DNA of 64,000 nt from Bradysia coprophila (GCF_014529535.1 NW_023503727.1:310001-374000), one strand, 5' to 3'; counted from the first letter of the stretch, positions 33,501 to 45,718 are shown. Numbers and translations are program-made. The notes: generated from the letters alone by a model not told the origin.

Positions 33501-34048
33501 TCTTCGACAAAGAATTCTCGAAAATAATAGACAGCGCAGCGAAAAGGTTTTTACTAACTGACCCATGCGAAAGTTGACCATTACACAGCAATTTGCCTCC
33601 TGCGAAAATGATCCATTACATGTGGACTATTTTTGTTAAATTTTTTTTTCATTTTTCTATAGTGGAAATCAAATTTTGCATGGGCCAAGTTGCAGACCAG
33701 AATGCATTGCATGCTGATGCATACTTCATTACTTCGGGAACAATTTTTGTGATTCTACCAAACTCACTCGTGTGCTTTTGAGCAATTTGTTTCGGCTCGG
33801 ATATACAAACTCTACACTTGTCGAAGCGTGTTGCTCAAAAACACACGTGTGAGTTGGTTTCTATCGAGGTTTCTATCTCAAAATTGTTATCTTACTTTTG
33901 CAGCGTCCCAACCCTACTATTACTAGGAGTGAGATCTCTCTTCATAAATGAAACAATCGAATACTGACTCTGTCTTTATTCTTCATGTTTAAATTCTTCT
34001 GGTCAATGAATAAGTGTAACATTTTCAAAATGTTTTCATCCGTCTCTC
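33501..34048. other. Spacer downstream of PMVK
   Basis: No supported gene. It forms the 3' flank of PMVK, which is on the minus strand. Confidence 0.4.
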
Positions 34049-34911
34049 CTATGTCTTCAGTATATACTTAACGTGGCATTTGATATTTTCGAAAATATTC
34101 TGAGCATTTCCCCTGGTGTCGCTATCGATCACATAATCCCATTCTTTGAAATCATCCAATTCACATTCGGTCTTCGTGTCATCAATGCCCTGTAAATAAT
34201 ATTTGTTCAGTCCTTGTCTCTCTTCTTTGATCACACGAGAAAATGAAATCACCTTGGTGAATACCCATCCTCGCTTTTTCCGTTTTTCATCACTAGCGTC
34301 TATGCGAACCGCCAACAACGGGATATTGAAATTGATAAAGTAATCCATGTCCGTATAGTGTCTGATATCACTAACAATTGTGATCGGTTTTTCGGCTAAA
34401 CAAATGAGCAACGCAATTGATACCAATCTTTGGAACCAGATACTCACACGTGATACACCAACCTGATCTGAAGGCTTCCGAACAGAAAAATGTTGGCAAT
34501 TGAGCTCGCACTTTGTCGCTCCAGATAATCATTTCTTTTCGGTATTGCTCTTTTAATGGACCTGTAACAATTTAACGTGGAAGACCTATTTACTACTCCT
34601 AAGGCTGACAAGATTTATGGAAGCCCTTAACGACGGCCCGTCGTTAACCATATTATATACCTCGTAAGTCGTCATCTTTAAGAGCCATTTTTATTGTCCA
34701 TAGCTTTTTTACTGGCTCACATATGCGAACAATTTCAGCGACAGATTCATCAAGTCTAGAAATAATATTGATTTTTGGCTCAGATCATAATGGAAATAGT
34801 TAAAACATACTGTGATAACAGTGCGGACGCGAGGAAGTCTCTGTTCGTTTTTCTTTTACCACTGAATAAAATGATCAGCTTTTGTCTCGGTCTTTGTGCA
34901 TTAGTGGTCAT
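34049..34911 (-). CDS. Pmvk: Phosphomevalonate kinase (213 aa, four exons)
   Basis: Phosphorylates 5-phosphomevalonate to 5-diphosphomevalonate with ATP in the mevalonate (isoprenoid, juvenile hormone) pathway; cytosolic or peroxisomal. Exons 34911-34811, 34755-34661, 34561-34463 and 34395-34049 join in frame. Animal-type PMVK motifs: KLIILFSGKRKTNRDF near residues 11-26 (P-loop), VRICEPVK, GPLKEQYRKEMIIWSDKVR, CSEAFRSAEKPITIVSDIR, and the C-terminal GWVFTK...GIDDTKTECELDDF followed by DYVIDSD. Slightly longer than human (192 aa). The usual KRKSGKDF is KRKTNRDF here, so the glycine-lysine pair of the P-loop is Asn-Arg. The start is the Met directly before TTNAQRPRQKL. The third intron has a GTTGGT donor; an alternative donor 14-15 nt downstream would insert GWCIT and fits the family spacing less well. 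Confidence 0.93.
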
Positions 34912-35191
34912 GTTGAGCCAGCACTTGAACAACTCGCTTATGACCGCAGTGAATGTTTTTATGAGTAGACCCGGTAATATTACCGCTGATAAATTACACC
35001 ACACTAAACACTGGTCGATGATGCCATTTGGCTTAGATCAAGTCTATTCGAGAATATCGTTTCCAAACGTCACAAATTCAGCATGTAGATGATGTTAGAT
35101 ACAATGATAAACATAGACAAAAGGACCTTCTAACCGATGAGAGAGTCACCTTAACGGCCGATCAATTTACTATTTCAATCTGATCCCTGCG

Positions 35192-35346
35192 ATCAACGCT
35201 CTTCAAGCAAAAGTGCGTCGAGTGGCAGCTGCCAAATAGACTACTATTTTGTTTGAAAATTTTTTACAGTGCCAAAACTTGTTCGATACACTGTTCCGTT
35301 TCAGTACTCTATAAAGAGTAGCACTCATGCTTGAAGTGCGTTGCTA
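35192..35346. mobile_element. MITE family M3, copy a
   Basis: Inverted ends: caacgctcttcaagcaaaag and, complemented, agcaacgcacttcaagcatg. The interior word gcagctgccaaatagactac is shared with copies at 35624-35763 and 62121-62274. About 150 bp, non-coding. Confidence 0.65.
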
Positions 35347-35407
35347 CGATGAAAAACTATTCCAAGTTTGTGCTTGGCTCTAGGAAGACGTAAGAAACCT
35401 TCTTCTA

Positions 35408-35600
35408 TTAACCTGTTACTGACAGCTGTCATCTGTTATCGACAACGACAGCAATAATTAACAACAAGGTCTGACTAATAAGGCCTTATATAGCAAAAAC
35501 CATGTTCAAAACAAATGAAGTAAAAGATTTCTGAAATCAATTTCTGAAAATCTTTTATCAAATGAAGTAATAGTTTGAATAATAAAACTGATAACCAACG
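35408..35600. mobile_element. TTAACCTG MITE, truncated copy
   Basis: Shares tgtcgttgtcg, gaagtaaaagatttctgaaa and ccttatatagcaaaaa words with the complete copy at 46989-47180 in inverse orientation. Only one TTAACCTG end (35408) is present. Confidence 0.55.
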
Positions 35601-35623
35601 ACCATTTCTTAGCACTTCTGTGA

Positions 35624-35763
35624 CAACGCACTGCAAGCATGAGTGGTCGTAGTGACAGCTGTCAAATAAAGCAAGTACTTTTTGTGAAAGTATATTCCAA
35701 ACAGTGCCGAACACTGTCTAGTTTGAGTAGAGTACCAGTCATACTCATGCTTGAAGTGCGTTA
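35624..35763. mobile_element. MITE family M3, copy b
   Basis: The ends caacgcactgcaagcatgag and ctcatgcttgaagtgcgtta are inverted. The interior agctgtcaaataaagcaagt matches copies a and c. Confidence 0.65.
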
Positions 35764-36024
35764 CGATTAAATTGTTCACGTCCTCATTTCTTATATGCAT
35801 CCCCAAAAAACCAATTTTCGAACTACGAATAACGCCGCTTTAAAGAGAACCTACAGATTTCACCATGGATGTCGCTGAAGTTATCGAGTAGTTTAATTCT
35901 AACTCTGTGCGATGATCGTGATGGTGAAACGTGATTTTGCGACTGTGACTGATCAGTGCAACTGGAGAAGAGTTTAGGAAAAAAAAACATTTCAAGCACA
36001 TCTTCGATCCGATCATAAATTACG

Positions 36025-39000
36025 ATGAATTTTATGTCTTATGGGAAAACAGCACGATCAGCTGGTGGTATAAATGATTTATCTTATCGTGGTCATGTCC
36101 TAAACTTACATAAATTTGCATTCAGGCGCTCGAAACGCTTTCATTCCTGAAAAGTACTGGGCACCAACGGCACCGAAGCCAATCAATCGCCATGATTCAT
36201 TTTTCAAGCCTCAGCAGGAAGATTTCGAGGAAAATACCCCAAGGCCAAGGTATCCGCAGCGCTGAAATACTATTTTCTCGTAGCTCGTTACGCTGAACGT
36301 TTCTCTTCATTTTAAATTTATCGATCAGGAACATTGAATCACATGATGACACCGTACTCACCATTAAAGCTACGTCTTTCTTCAATCGTGACGAATCTAC
36401 GCTCTATATGGGTAAGCGCTCGGTGTGGACATAACGAGTCTGGAGGAAAATCTTTACAACCATTTTTTTTAGCCATAACTGAAGGACGTGGAAATGCATC
36501 CTGTGAAGTTGGAATTGCCGCTATTGACATAAAGAGACCCGAGTTAATCATGAGTCAAATCAGCGATAACTTTTGGTACACCGGACTTTTGACGAAAATA
36601 GCAATTTTGTCTCCAACCGAGATTCTCATGCCGCAAGCTCTGATTAATTCAAGCAATTCGTCTAAGCTGTACCTGTACATAAAGCACACTTACCCAGACG
36701 TACCCATTAGAGCGGTACCACGTCGTCAATTTAACGATAGAACAGCTCTCGAGATCATCGATCACATCCACAACACAAAGTATAAAAGCATCCGGGACAT
36801 GATTGCAAAGAAATACTATGCACTGACTGCATCTTCTGCATTGTTGCAGTATCTGGAATGCATTATGAACTGTAGCTTTGCGCAGAACAGCTTAAAAATT
36901 CGCTATGAATCGAAGTACGGTTGCATGACGATTGGTAAGAATATTGGATGCACAGTGCATCACTCTCAGGTCATGATTGGACCTTTATTTTAGATCTGGA
37001 CACATCACATCACTTGGAATTACTTTATCCAACGTGTAAGACGAAGGAACAGCGGGCCTGTTTATTCGGTGTGCTGAACTCGTGCGTAACAGGCATTGGA
37101 AAGAGGAATTTGCGAGCGCAGATCCTTCAACCGAGCTGTGAATTGAAGCAAATCATCAGGACGCAAGAATGCATTAAAGAGCTGTACGGAAATCAGGATC
37201 TGTTCATAGCATTGGAGGCGATCTTAACGAAATTCCACTCAGTGGACAAACTGATGAAATTTGCTGTCGTCAGTACAGCGGTGAGTAGAAAACTTCGCCC
37301 GTTTCAAGTTGAATATGCTAGGAAATGACTTCACGTTTATCCACAGAGTGACACGCCAAATTCATCTGAAACAATGATCAGCCAAATCTTGCAACTGAAG
37401 GCCTGCCTGGAACATATCCCCGAACTGAATCATCTGATAGCGACGATCAATAACACATACTTTGACGACATGAAGCTGGTAAATGAGATCTAACCGTTTT
37501 CGTTGGCAGAGAAATCCGATCCATTTTTGACTAAATTTCAGGTGTTGGTGAACACAGCATACAAAGAAATGCTCGACGAAATAACAACCGTGATCCATCC
37601 CAATGTTCAGATCACTGGCGGAACGACACAGTTCTTTCAGCGATTACATGCCGTGAATCCTAACATCAGTTCGTATTTGGATTTGAATCGGGAAAATTAC
37701 ACGAAACTGGTGGACAAAATTAATGGTAAGCCCGCTGTCGCGGTTTGCGATTACTTGTGTTGGAAGATTGGAATTTTTGAGGCTTTGGTGCATGAAAGTT
37801 GTAAAGCTCGGAAAAGGTCGACCGCAGTCAAAAAATCAGGTCTTTGAAGCAAACTGAAGCTGAACCTGAACCTGAATCACTCAAACCTGTAAGGTCAGGT
37901 TTCAGGTGGACCAGAAATTTTAATATAAATTTATCCACAAATTTCAGGTCAACCTGAAGCCAGGTGGGACTCGAAATCTGAAATCAGGTTTCAGGTCATT
38001 TTAGGTCAGGTCTAAATTCATTTAATCAGGTTTCAGGTAAATTCAGGTAAAATTCCTTGAAAACCCTTGAAAATTAGTCCTACGAAAACAGTATGGCAAA
38101 CGTCTCCCTAGAAGCCTAATCCAGGTTTCTACAGCGAAGGAAAACATAATCGAGGTCGTTCATAAATTCAGTCCACTTTTTATCGATATTTTGGACGCTC
38201 ATCCCCTCATTTTTTCAATAACTTGCATATTCCAATACACTTTTCCTGGCCCCCATTCTTTCTGTAGATGGAATGGGATATGTGGATGACCCATTAGTAC
38301 GGTTTTTCCTTCATATTGCGTCAAATTAATTAAAGAAATTCATGAACTCGTCGTGAACTCAATTTGTTTCCGCGAAAGTTTATCCGAATTTTCACCACAA
38401 CACTTCCGAGACTCCATAGACATTTATCGGAAGCCTGTATTTGCACACATTTTTAGGTCTTTTTTCTTCTAGAAAAAATACCCTATTATGGCCGGTTTGT
38501 CTGTCTGTCTGTCCGTCTGTCTGTTCCACAAATTTGGTAGTTTTGGTAGCTCTCAGTCGGTAGTTGGTATTTTTGGTGGTTGGTAGTTTCGAGCTGGATT
38601 AACATTCAAAATTGCAAAGCCACCATGAGCATATCGACACCAGGCAAATAATAATTATTTGTTATCTGATCACCGATAGCTCACAGTTAACATTGCATTT
38701 CGAAAATTTGGTAGTTGGTAGTTGGACTACCAAGGCTATAATTGACTACCAAACGTAATTTTTGGGGAAGAGATGTTTACTATTCGAGAACTACGCACCG
38801 ACTGACGAAGTTATTCTAACTGCTCGCCTATTTATAAATCGAAAATTTGGTAGTCGGTAGCTTTGGTAGTTGGTAGTTGCGAGATGGATTGACATTCAAA
38901 ATTGCAAAGCCACCATGAGCATATCGACACCAGGCAAATAATAATTCTTTGTTATCTGATCACCGATAGCTCACAGTTAACATTGCAATTCGAAAATTTG

Positions 39001-42000
39001 GTAGCTGGTAGTTGGACTACCAAGGCTATAATTGACTACCAAACGTAATTTTTGGGGAAGAGATGTTTACTATTCGAGAACTACGCACCGACTGACGAAA
39101 TTATTCTACATGCTCGGCTATTTATAAATCGGAAATTTGGTAGTCGGTAGCTTTGGTAGTTGGTAGTTGTGAGCTGGATTGACATTCAAAATTGCAAAGC
39201 CACCATGAGCATATCAACACCAGGCAAATAATAATTATCTGTTATCTGATAACCGATAGTTCACAGTTTACATTGCAATTCGAAAATGTGGTAGTTTTGG
39301 TAGGTCCAATAGTTGGTAGTTGGTAGTTCCAAACAGAAATTAGAAAAAAGACCTCACCAGGCTTTAGCCGGTCTATTCTTGTTCAACATTTTGTCCCTTT
39401 TTTACAGAAATAATTGGCAATCTGTCGGGTTCGCACAATCTTCCATTTCGTATGAAGTTCATCACATCGAAAGGCTTCCACATTCAATTAACCGTGCCGA
39501 AAAACAGTACATTTCCTCAGTTACCAAGTACGTTTGAGGTGCTATCGAAGACAAAGAACTCCATAAATCTTACGACCACCGAACTGCGAATGCTGAACGT
39601 ACGAATGTCTGACGTTGTCGAACAGATTCACATCGAAAGTAACAGGTGAAAAATGACCGTTTAAATAACGGAAAGTCAGGTGGAAAGAGCTAAGACAATT
39701 ATGGGTTTTTGTAACAGAATCATAACAGAGTTGGTGAACTCAATTCGACACAATATGGCACATCTCTATGACCTGTCTGGTCTCATTTCGTCATTGGACA
39801 TCATGCTGTCGTTAACAAAGGTAAATGAACGTTGCACCCCGATCTGGGACATTAGCTTCATATTATCATCGATCCTGCAGTATAGCATCAATTCGAATGG
39901 TTGCTGTCCGACTTTTAGCTCGGAGATGAATGTTATCGATGGAATTCATCCACTTCTGGAATATAATCGATGCAAGACGACGCCCGTACCCAATGGAGTG
40001 GTCAGACTAAAATTCACGCAATTTTAGGAAAAATTTCTTCGAAATGCACCTTCCGTTTTAGATTGCCAACAGTGAGTACCACTTTTTCGTGATAACTGGT
40101 CCGAACATGGGAGGAAAAACGATTTATTTGAAAATGATTGCGATGCTGCAAATCTTGGCTCAGGTGAGGAGATCATTTTCGGTTGGATAGTCAGAAATGA
40201 TTTTACTGTTTCAGCTTGGATGCTTCGTTCCGGCTAGAACGGCTCAGTTTCGTTTAACCGACAAAATATTGAGTCGGATCGGATTCGGTGATCGCATTGA
40301 GTGCAATTTGTCGGGTTTTGTTTTGGAAGTAAATTACGGCCGGATTTCCATCAGTTAATTTAATGACTAACGAAATAAACGTTTTGCCTTTAGATGCGAG
40401 AGACCGAGTACATTTTCAAGAACATCACACCGAACAGTCTTGTGATAATCGATGAATTGTGCAGGTAATTTGACTGGAAACACAGCGGTGCTCCTAGCAT
40501 GAACACTGAATTGACAAATGTCAAATTTAGCGACTTTAGTGATACCAGCTACCGCTTAGGATTGCTTGCAATGTATGTTTTAGCTCAAGGAATTGCAGTG
40601 CCTACCGTGATTTCATCAGCCCCCGAATATTTTCTATGTTCATGCTAGGACCAGTGATGTGCTGCAAATATAAAATCGTCGGCTTTAAAACATGTCCTCC
40701 TAACTTCAACCGTCTTTTATGAATGTCTCCTAATGATCTTAGACCATCATGTCCGAAGCGATAGCGGAGGACTTGACGCAGTCTAACTTCCAAAAAAAGA
40801 ACGTAGAAATTTTTTTTAAACGCGGCAACTATATATAGGCGAGAATTTAAGTTTCTTTCCTCTGGCCTGTATCACCACAAATCCTATTCTATCTTATTCG
40901 CGCTTCAAATACGAGCAAAACGAGCTATCACTCGACTATGTAACTGTAAAATTGCCGGAGATACATCGTTTTGAAGTTGGTCATTTTGATAGAAAATGCA
41001 CCAAATTAACGTTTTCCAAACAATCAAAATCTTTCAACTTACTCTGTATGTTTCTATCTGTCTATCTGTCTATCTATCGACGGTCGATCTCGGAAACTAG
41101 TCAGCCAATCTCCATGAAATTTTGCAGGAACCTCAGGGTGGGCATAAAAATGAAAATGTGATACGCCATTACCCCAGGAAAAACCAGAATTTTGTTTTAT
41201 TGGCCTCGAATTGGTTTCTGAGTGTAGCTGTAGCTTAGCTGTATTGAAACCTACAGAGGCGTGCGACCCATCAAATGAAAGGTATTCGTAACACGATTCG
41301 AACAAAAAAATAATTTAAAAAATCGGGGCAGGTTCGTTTGAGCTAGAGTGATTAGAGTGACCAAATTTTGAGCTACTCGAGCGTAGGATGAAAGGACTAA
41401 TATTTTTTTGGGTTATGAGAGATAGAGAATTACTTTCTTCGGCAAAGTCTCAGAGTTTTACGAGTAGAACAGAGGGACATATGTGAAAAATGTCGAAAGT
41501 TGGAAATGGGTGGGTCAATTATGTTTTTAGAGTTATTTTGTGAATGGTGGCAGATAGAGAGTTACTCTCTACGGCAAAGTCTCAGAGTTTTACGAGTAGA
41601 AAAGAAGGGCATTTGTGAAAAATGTCGAAAGTTGGAAATGGGTGGGTAAATTGGGATTTTGGAGATATTTCTTGAATGCTGGCAAATAGAGAATTACTTT
41701 CTTCGTCAAATTTTCGAATTTCGTCAAATTTTCGATTTTCGTCAAATTTCGTCAAATTTTCGAATTTCGTCAAATTTCGTCAAATTTTCGAATTTTGTCA
41801 AATTTTCGATTTTCGTAAAATTTTTGAATTAAAACTGTAAACTGATATAAAAAGCAGTGTTGACTACACTTCTAAAACAACTGATATCCCAACAAAAATC
41901 TCTTCGAGAAAAGTGTGACGCAGTCTTTGAAATACAATTTCTAAAATGAATGATATCGCTAGAGTTGACGCTTTCAGCTTCGTTACGCAAAAATTAAATT

Positions 42001-44837
42001 TTACACCCAATTTTAGTTCAAACAAGCTGGCTTAATTTTTCTCATCATCTGCCAAATAATTTTTACCTTAGACGTCTGGAAAGTTGATTCCTTCTTTCTA
42101 ACTATTTGTCCTCGCACAATTTCTAGGAGTACAAAACCAGAAGAAGGGGAAGTGTTGGCTTGGGATATTTGTGAAAGATTCATCCGATTGATTGGCGTTT
42201 CCAATGACGGACGGTATTTTGATGAGTCTGAGGCTTCCAGCACTGTAAGCCCTAAAGTTTTTCACTCAATTCTTTGGCTCAAACAAAATTGTTCATTTCA
42301 GTCGAAATCGTCCAATAAGTCGTTAAAACTGAGCTCCATAACGTCGCCGTTCATTTTCTTCGTGACACACTTTGACTCCATAACGAAGCTCCAGGACAAA
42401 TTCTTAAGTGTTGTGAAGTAAGTGTACCAGACGATTACATCTCCGCTGTTGCTCGTGTTTATCTTCGTCGTTTTTTTCACTTTGTTAGTCTTCACTTTTC
42501 GGCCACAGAGGAAGTAATTGATGGAAAGAATCACCTAACCTACACATATCGCATTGAGGTACGTTTTGGTCTTTACAACAAGCAGGAAGAAGAGATTTTG
42601 CAATTTCATCTAAATTGGATTTTCTGTTGCATCCTCCGTAGGATGGTGTGAATCAGATCAAGAATTATGGAATATCGCTGGCCCAATATATGAACTTCCC
42701 GCCTGATGTCATTTCGAGGGCCATGGTCATATCCGACGAATTGCGACAGAAGCAATTGCCCGATCGACTGAACAAGTCCAATGTCATGGGGAATAACTCG
42801 TCTATGAACAGGCGTTCAACCTACCGATCTACCATATTGGAAACAAGTACATCCGAACATTCCCACCTGCTTCGACTGTTTTACAACCTCTATGCGGATA
42901 TGGTTTCGATAAATCGAATGGAAATTTCGACCGAAGAAAAGCGAGATTTGCTTACGCAAAAAATGAGAGAACTGGCAGATGAACTGCCGTCGCATATTCT
43001 AGAAATGGCGAAGAAAGGAACCTTGTTTGACCTGTTCAAGCGTACACCAAATGTGCCTACACATTTGTGGACACCACCGGAAAGCGAATTTATTCATGAA
43101 GAACCACTGCAAACGAACGTGGCTTCTCAGTCGCTGCGCAATGAAACCGATTTTTCACTTCTGTCCCAGCACAGCATTGCTCGTCGAGTGAATTTGGAAC
43201 GGCAAGATATGTCAGCAGTCACGCCATTTGCTTCACCCCAAACATCGAATGCCAGAAACAGAAGACCGACTCAGCAGCAATCTAAAGTTCACTTTTTGTC
43301 TGATAGCATTGAGGAGATAGAAAATTCCCAGCTTGGTGATAGTTTCAGTGGAAATGCATACACCGGCAGAAAAGCGGCGGCTACTCCTCCATTCATTGAC
43401 GACGATCGTAATTTCAATTTCATGGACGCAAGCATCGACTTTATCGATGACGAATTAACCCAATACTTCAGAGACATGAGTCCGAGCCGAGCAGGAACCA
43501 ATTTCGAAGATGAACCAGACACATCGGATTTCGTGATTCCGGATATTTTAGACCGAAGCGAAAGATTCGCAGCCAGTGGCAGAGTGCGATCGAACCAAAA
43601 CACATCGACCGAAGCCCATCCAGCCACTTCGTCGAAAGAAATCACGAAAAGCAAATCCAGTAACATGAACACAACTCAACGATCCTCGTCTTCATCGTCG
43701 TCCGGTCTGTTTCGATTACAATTGAAGAGTCCGCTGATAAAGCGGGACAACCGGATATTGAAAACTCCACCGAAGAGTACTCGAACCCAAAACGTGTCGC
43801 TGGATGAATTCACTTTCGGCACTGCGAAGGAGCCTTCCGAGAAACGATCGACATCCCGATTGTCGTTTAACATGTTCGATGAGACTGCGTTCTCCGGAGT
43901 AGATATTCCAACTATTCCATCTACCAGCAGCGATAAAAACTCTGGCGAATTCAATGCGGACGATGTTCCTACCATCGGATTTCAGGGCAATGACAAACAT
44001 TATTCGGAAGATTCGCCCAGCCAACCGTTTAAGTTGAATTTGACTCAATTTTTTTCGAGAGAAATATCGGAGGATCCATTCTTCCTTCCATCGCAAGCCA
44101 GCCAAACGGATACCCAACCAACGTTTACCGAACTTTCTGATGACATTATGCCAATCCAATCAAAAACCCCGTTCTGCAGTACTACCAATGCAACCGAAGA
44201 TGAGTCATTTACCTTTTCCGACATCGCTGCTGCATACTCCGGTACAGCAAAACCGAGAACTCGACGACCCGATTACAACTATGGAAACTGGGTGAGCACA
44301 GATAAATTGACCACATTGGGCGATATGTCAATTGTCAGTACATCGCAAGAGCAGTCCGGAAATTTCTTCAATTTTAATAGCTCCACACAAGATTCGTCTC
44401 AGCGCACAAATGGTCCTGATGCGTACAAGTTGATTGAACCAATCAATCAGAGCTACATCAGAAAGGTTACAGTAGCACCGGAAATAACACCTCCAACTGC
44501 TTTACAGTTCATTCAGTATGCATATCAGAACCAATCGGATGACGAATCGATATCAGATGAGGAAGATATTCACGGCGAAGGAACAAGACCTTCGACAGTA
44601 AAAACGGCACCCATTCCGCAAGGTAATCAGATGAATTTTCAGCAAAAGAAGGCAGCTCAATGCAAATTAACAAAGTCTTCGGCTGGTAATCAATCAGAAA
44701 ATGTAATGAAAACGGGAAGTGACGTCATTGAGGAGGTCTCAAAGCAAAAACTATCGACAGCATCTTTCAATACTTCGATAAGTAACGATGAAAATGTGGA
44801 GGATATCATTCTACCCGTCCCTCCGGAGTTTTTGTAA
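36025..44837 (+). CDS. MSH4: MutS homologue MSH4 with a ~610-residue C-terminal extension (1520 aa)
   Basis: Meiotic MutS-gamma subunit; with MSH5 it stabilises Holliday junctions for crossovers. Seventeen exons: 36025-36067, 36126-36249, 36329-36411, 36473-36934, 36994-37280, 37347-37478, 37542-37725, 39408-39645, 39718-39820, 39881-40000, 40062-40163, 40215-40328, 40394-40464, 42127-42244, 42302-42417, 42489-42558, 42642-44837. All are phase-compatible. MSH4-type signs: [19 protein letters not shown] near residue 86, [32 protein letters not shown]. ATPase: Walker A GPNMGGKT (605-612), Walker [10 protein letters not shown] (679-687), FVTHFD (near 747). The usual DELGRGT reads DELCRST. The homology ends near residue 906 (human MSH4 936 aa); the rest is a Ser/Thr/Asp/Glu-rich, probably disordered tail. 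Introns 7 (1682 nt) and 13 (1662 nt) are swollen by repeats. AATAAA lies near 44923. Confidence 0.93.
37855..38060. repeat. tcaggt-rich minisatellite in MSH4 intron 7
   Basis: Degenerate copies of 'caggtttcaggt' and 'aacctgaacctga' in both orientations, about 200 bp, inside the intron. Confidence 0.7.
38500..39335. repeat. Three 290-bp direct repeats in MSH4 intron 7
   Basis: The phrase 'gga ttgacattcaaaattgc' followed by aaagccaccatgagcata recurs at about 38595, 38885 and 39175, 290 bp apart. The repeats are separated by ggtagttggtagctttggtag tracts. Copies 1 and 2 also share gaagagatgtttactattcg. Copy 3 is truncated. Non-coding. Confidence 0.88.
40748..42067. mobile_element. R1 repeat family, copy 3 (inverted, in MSH4 intron 13)
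   Basis: Starts atcatgtccgaagcgatagc, the complement of the other copies' right end, and runs through the satellite (41700-41830) to catctgccaaataattttta at 42066. It lacks the second arm of the head palindrome found in copies 1 and 2. It accounts for most of a 1662-nt intron located between the Walker B codons and the next conserved block. Confidence 0.75.
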
Positions 44838-44967
44838 GAATTGAATTTCAATAAGAAATTTACTTTGACTTTGACCAGTTGAACTGGTTGTACCGTAACG
44901 AATTTTTGAGTTGAGAAAATTGAATAAAATTGTTCCTCATTTTGATATCATTCGTTTTCCTTGTTGT

Positions 44968-45718
44968 CACGGAGTGGTTGAATTAAATTTTAATCAAATT
45001 GAAAATACATTTTGAACCACAAAAGTTTTTATTTTTCAACCGTATAATCTGGTGTAGCGGGATCCATGGCACCCAATGATGCAGAGGACGTAAAAAAGTT
45101 GTGGCTTTCAATAGATAGAGGCTTTAATTCTGCTTACAATGGTACAAAATTTGTCCACTGGGTGCAAGAGAAGTGAGCAGACACTCCTTGAAGATTAAAA
45201 ATTACGATTTTCGAAAGGCCGTGTACGCCAGGTGTTAATCGAAAAACCTTTTCTAATTGGTCTTTCAGGTAGAGTGCCATGTCGACGTCGACTACTAATC
45301 ACCTATTTTTAAAAACCTTCAGAACTAGTGCGTACAAAGTGTCAAAAGGTGACATGATTCAACACAAATTGGTATGGATATTTGCATACCAAGGAACAAA
45401 GGAGTTGTTCTTTTGCACCGTTGAAACCTTTGCCTGTAGGACCAATACTTTTCGCTTAACTCCTATCATACACGACCTTTCGACCTTTCCCGATTCACTT
45501 GCACCCAGGGAACCAGCTTCTATAAATTGACACCCCAATCACTTTTTCCCAACACACCCTCTACATCCTTGGGTGCAATGGGTCCCGCTGCACCAAATTA
45601 TATACGGTTAAAAATTATAAATTTTTGTGGATTCTTGTTCGGGGTTCGGATCTAATAATATTCAAAAATGTCCAAAGTGTATTTTAAGGTCAATTAAATT
45701 CCATTCAACCGCTCCGTG
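44968..45718. mobile_element. Large palindromic MITE (751 bp)
   Basis: The ends CACGGAGTGGTTGAAT and, complemented, CACGGAGCGGTTGAAT pair. A second inner pair aaccgtataatctggtgtag / aaccgtatataatttggtgc, extending through the words cacccaa and gcagaggac/gtagagggt, shows that the arms are long. No target duplication is obvious. The 83-codon frame at 45279-45530 lies in the loop and shows no motif. Confidence 0.72.

Larger units (their letters stand above)
34912..36024. other. Spacer between PMVK and MSH4 with MITEs
   Basis: The divergent promoter region for PMVK (-) and MSH4 (+). Almost half is MITE sequence (35192-35346, 35408-35600, 35624-35763). No gene is supported. Confidence 0.5.

Noticed and set aside
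36250-36328. MSH4 intron 2 as a U12-type intron (donor GTATCC)
   Set aside because: The donor lacks the full ATATCCTT-type word and no TTCCTTAAC branch site precedes the acceptor.
38500-39335. Spaced direct repeats as a CRISPR-like array
   Set aside because: Units are 290 bp, lie in an intron of a eukaryotic gene, and have no short uniform spacers.
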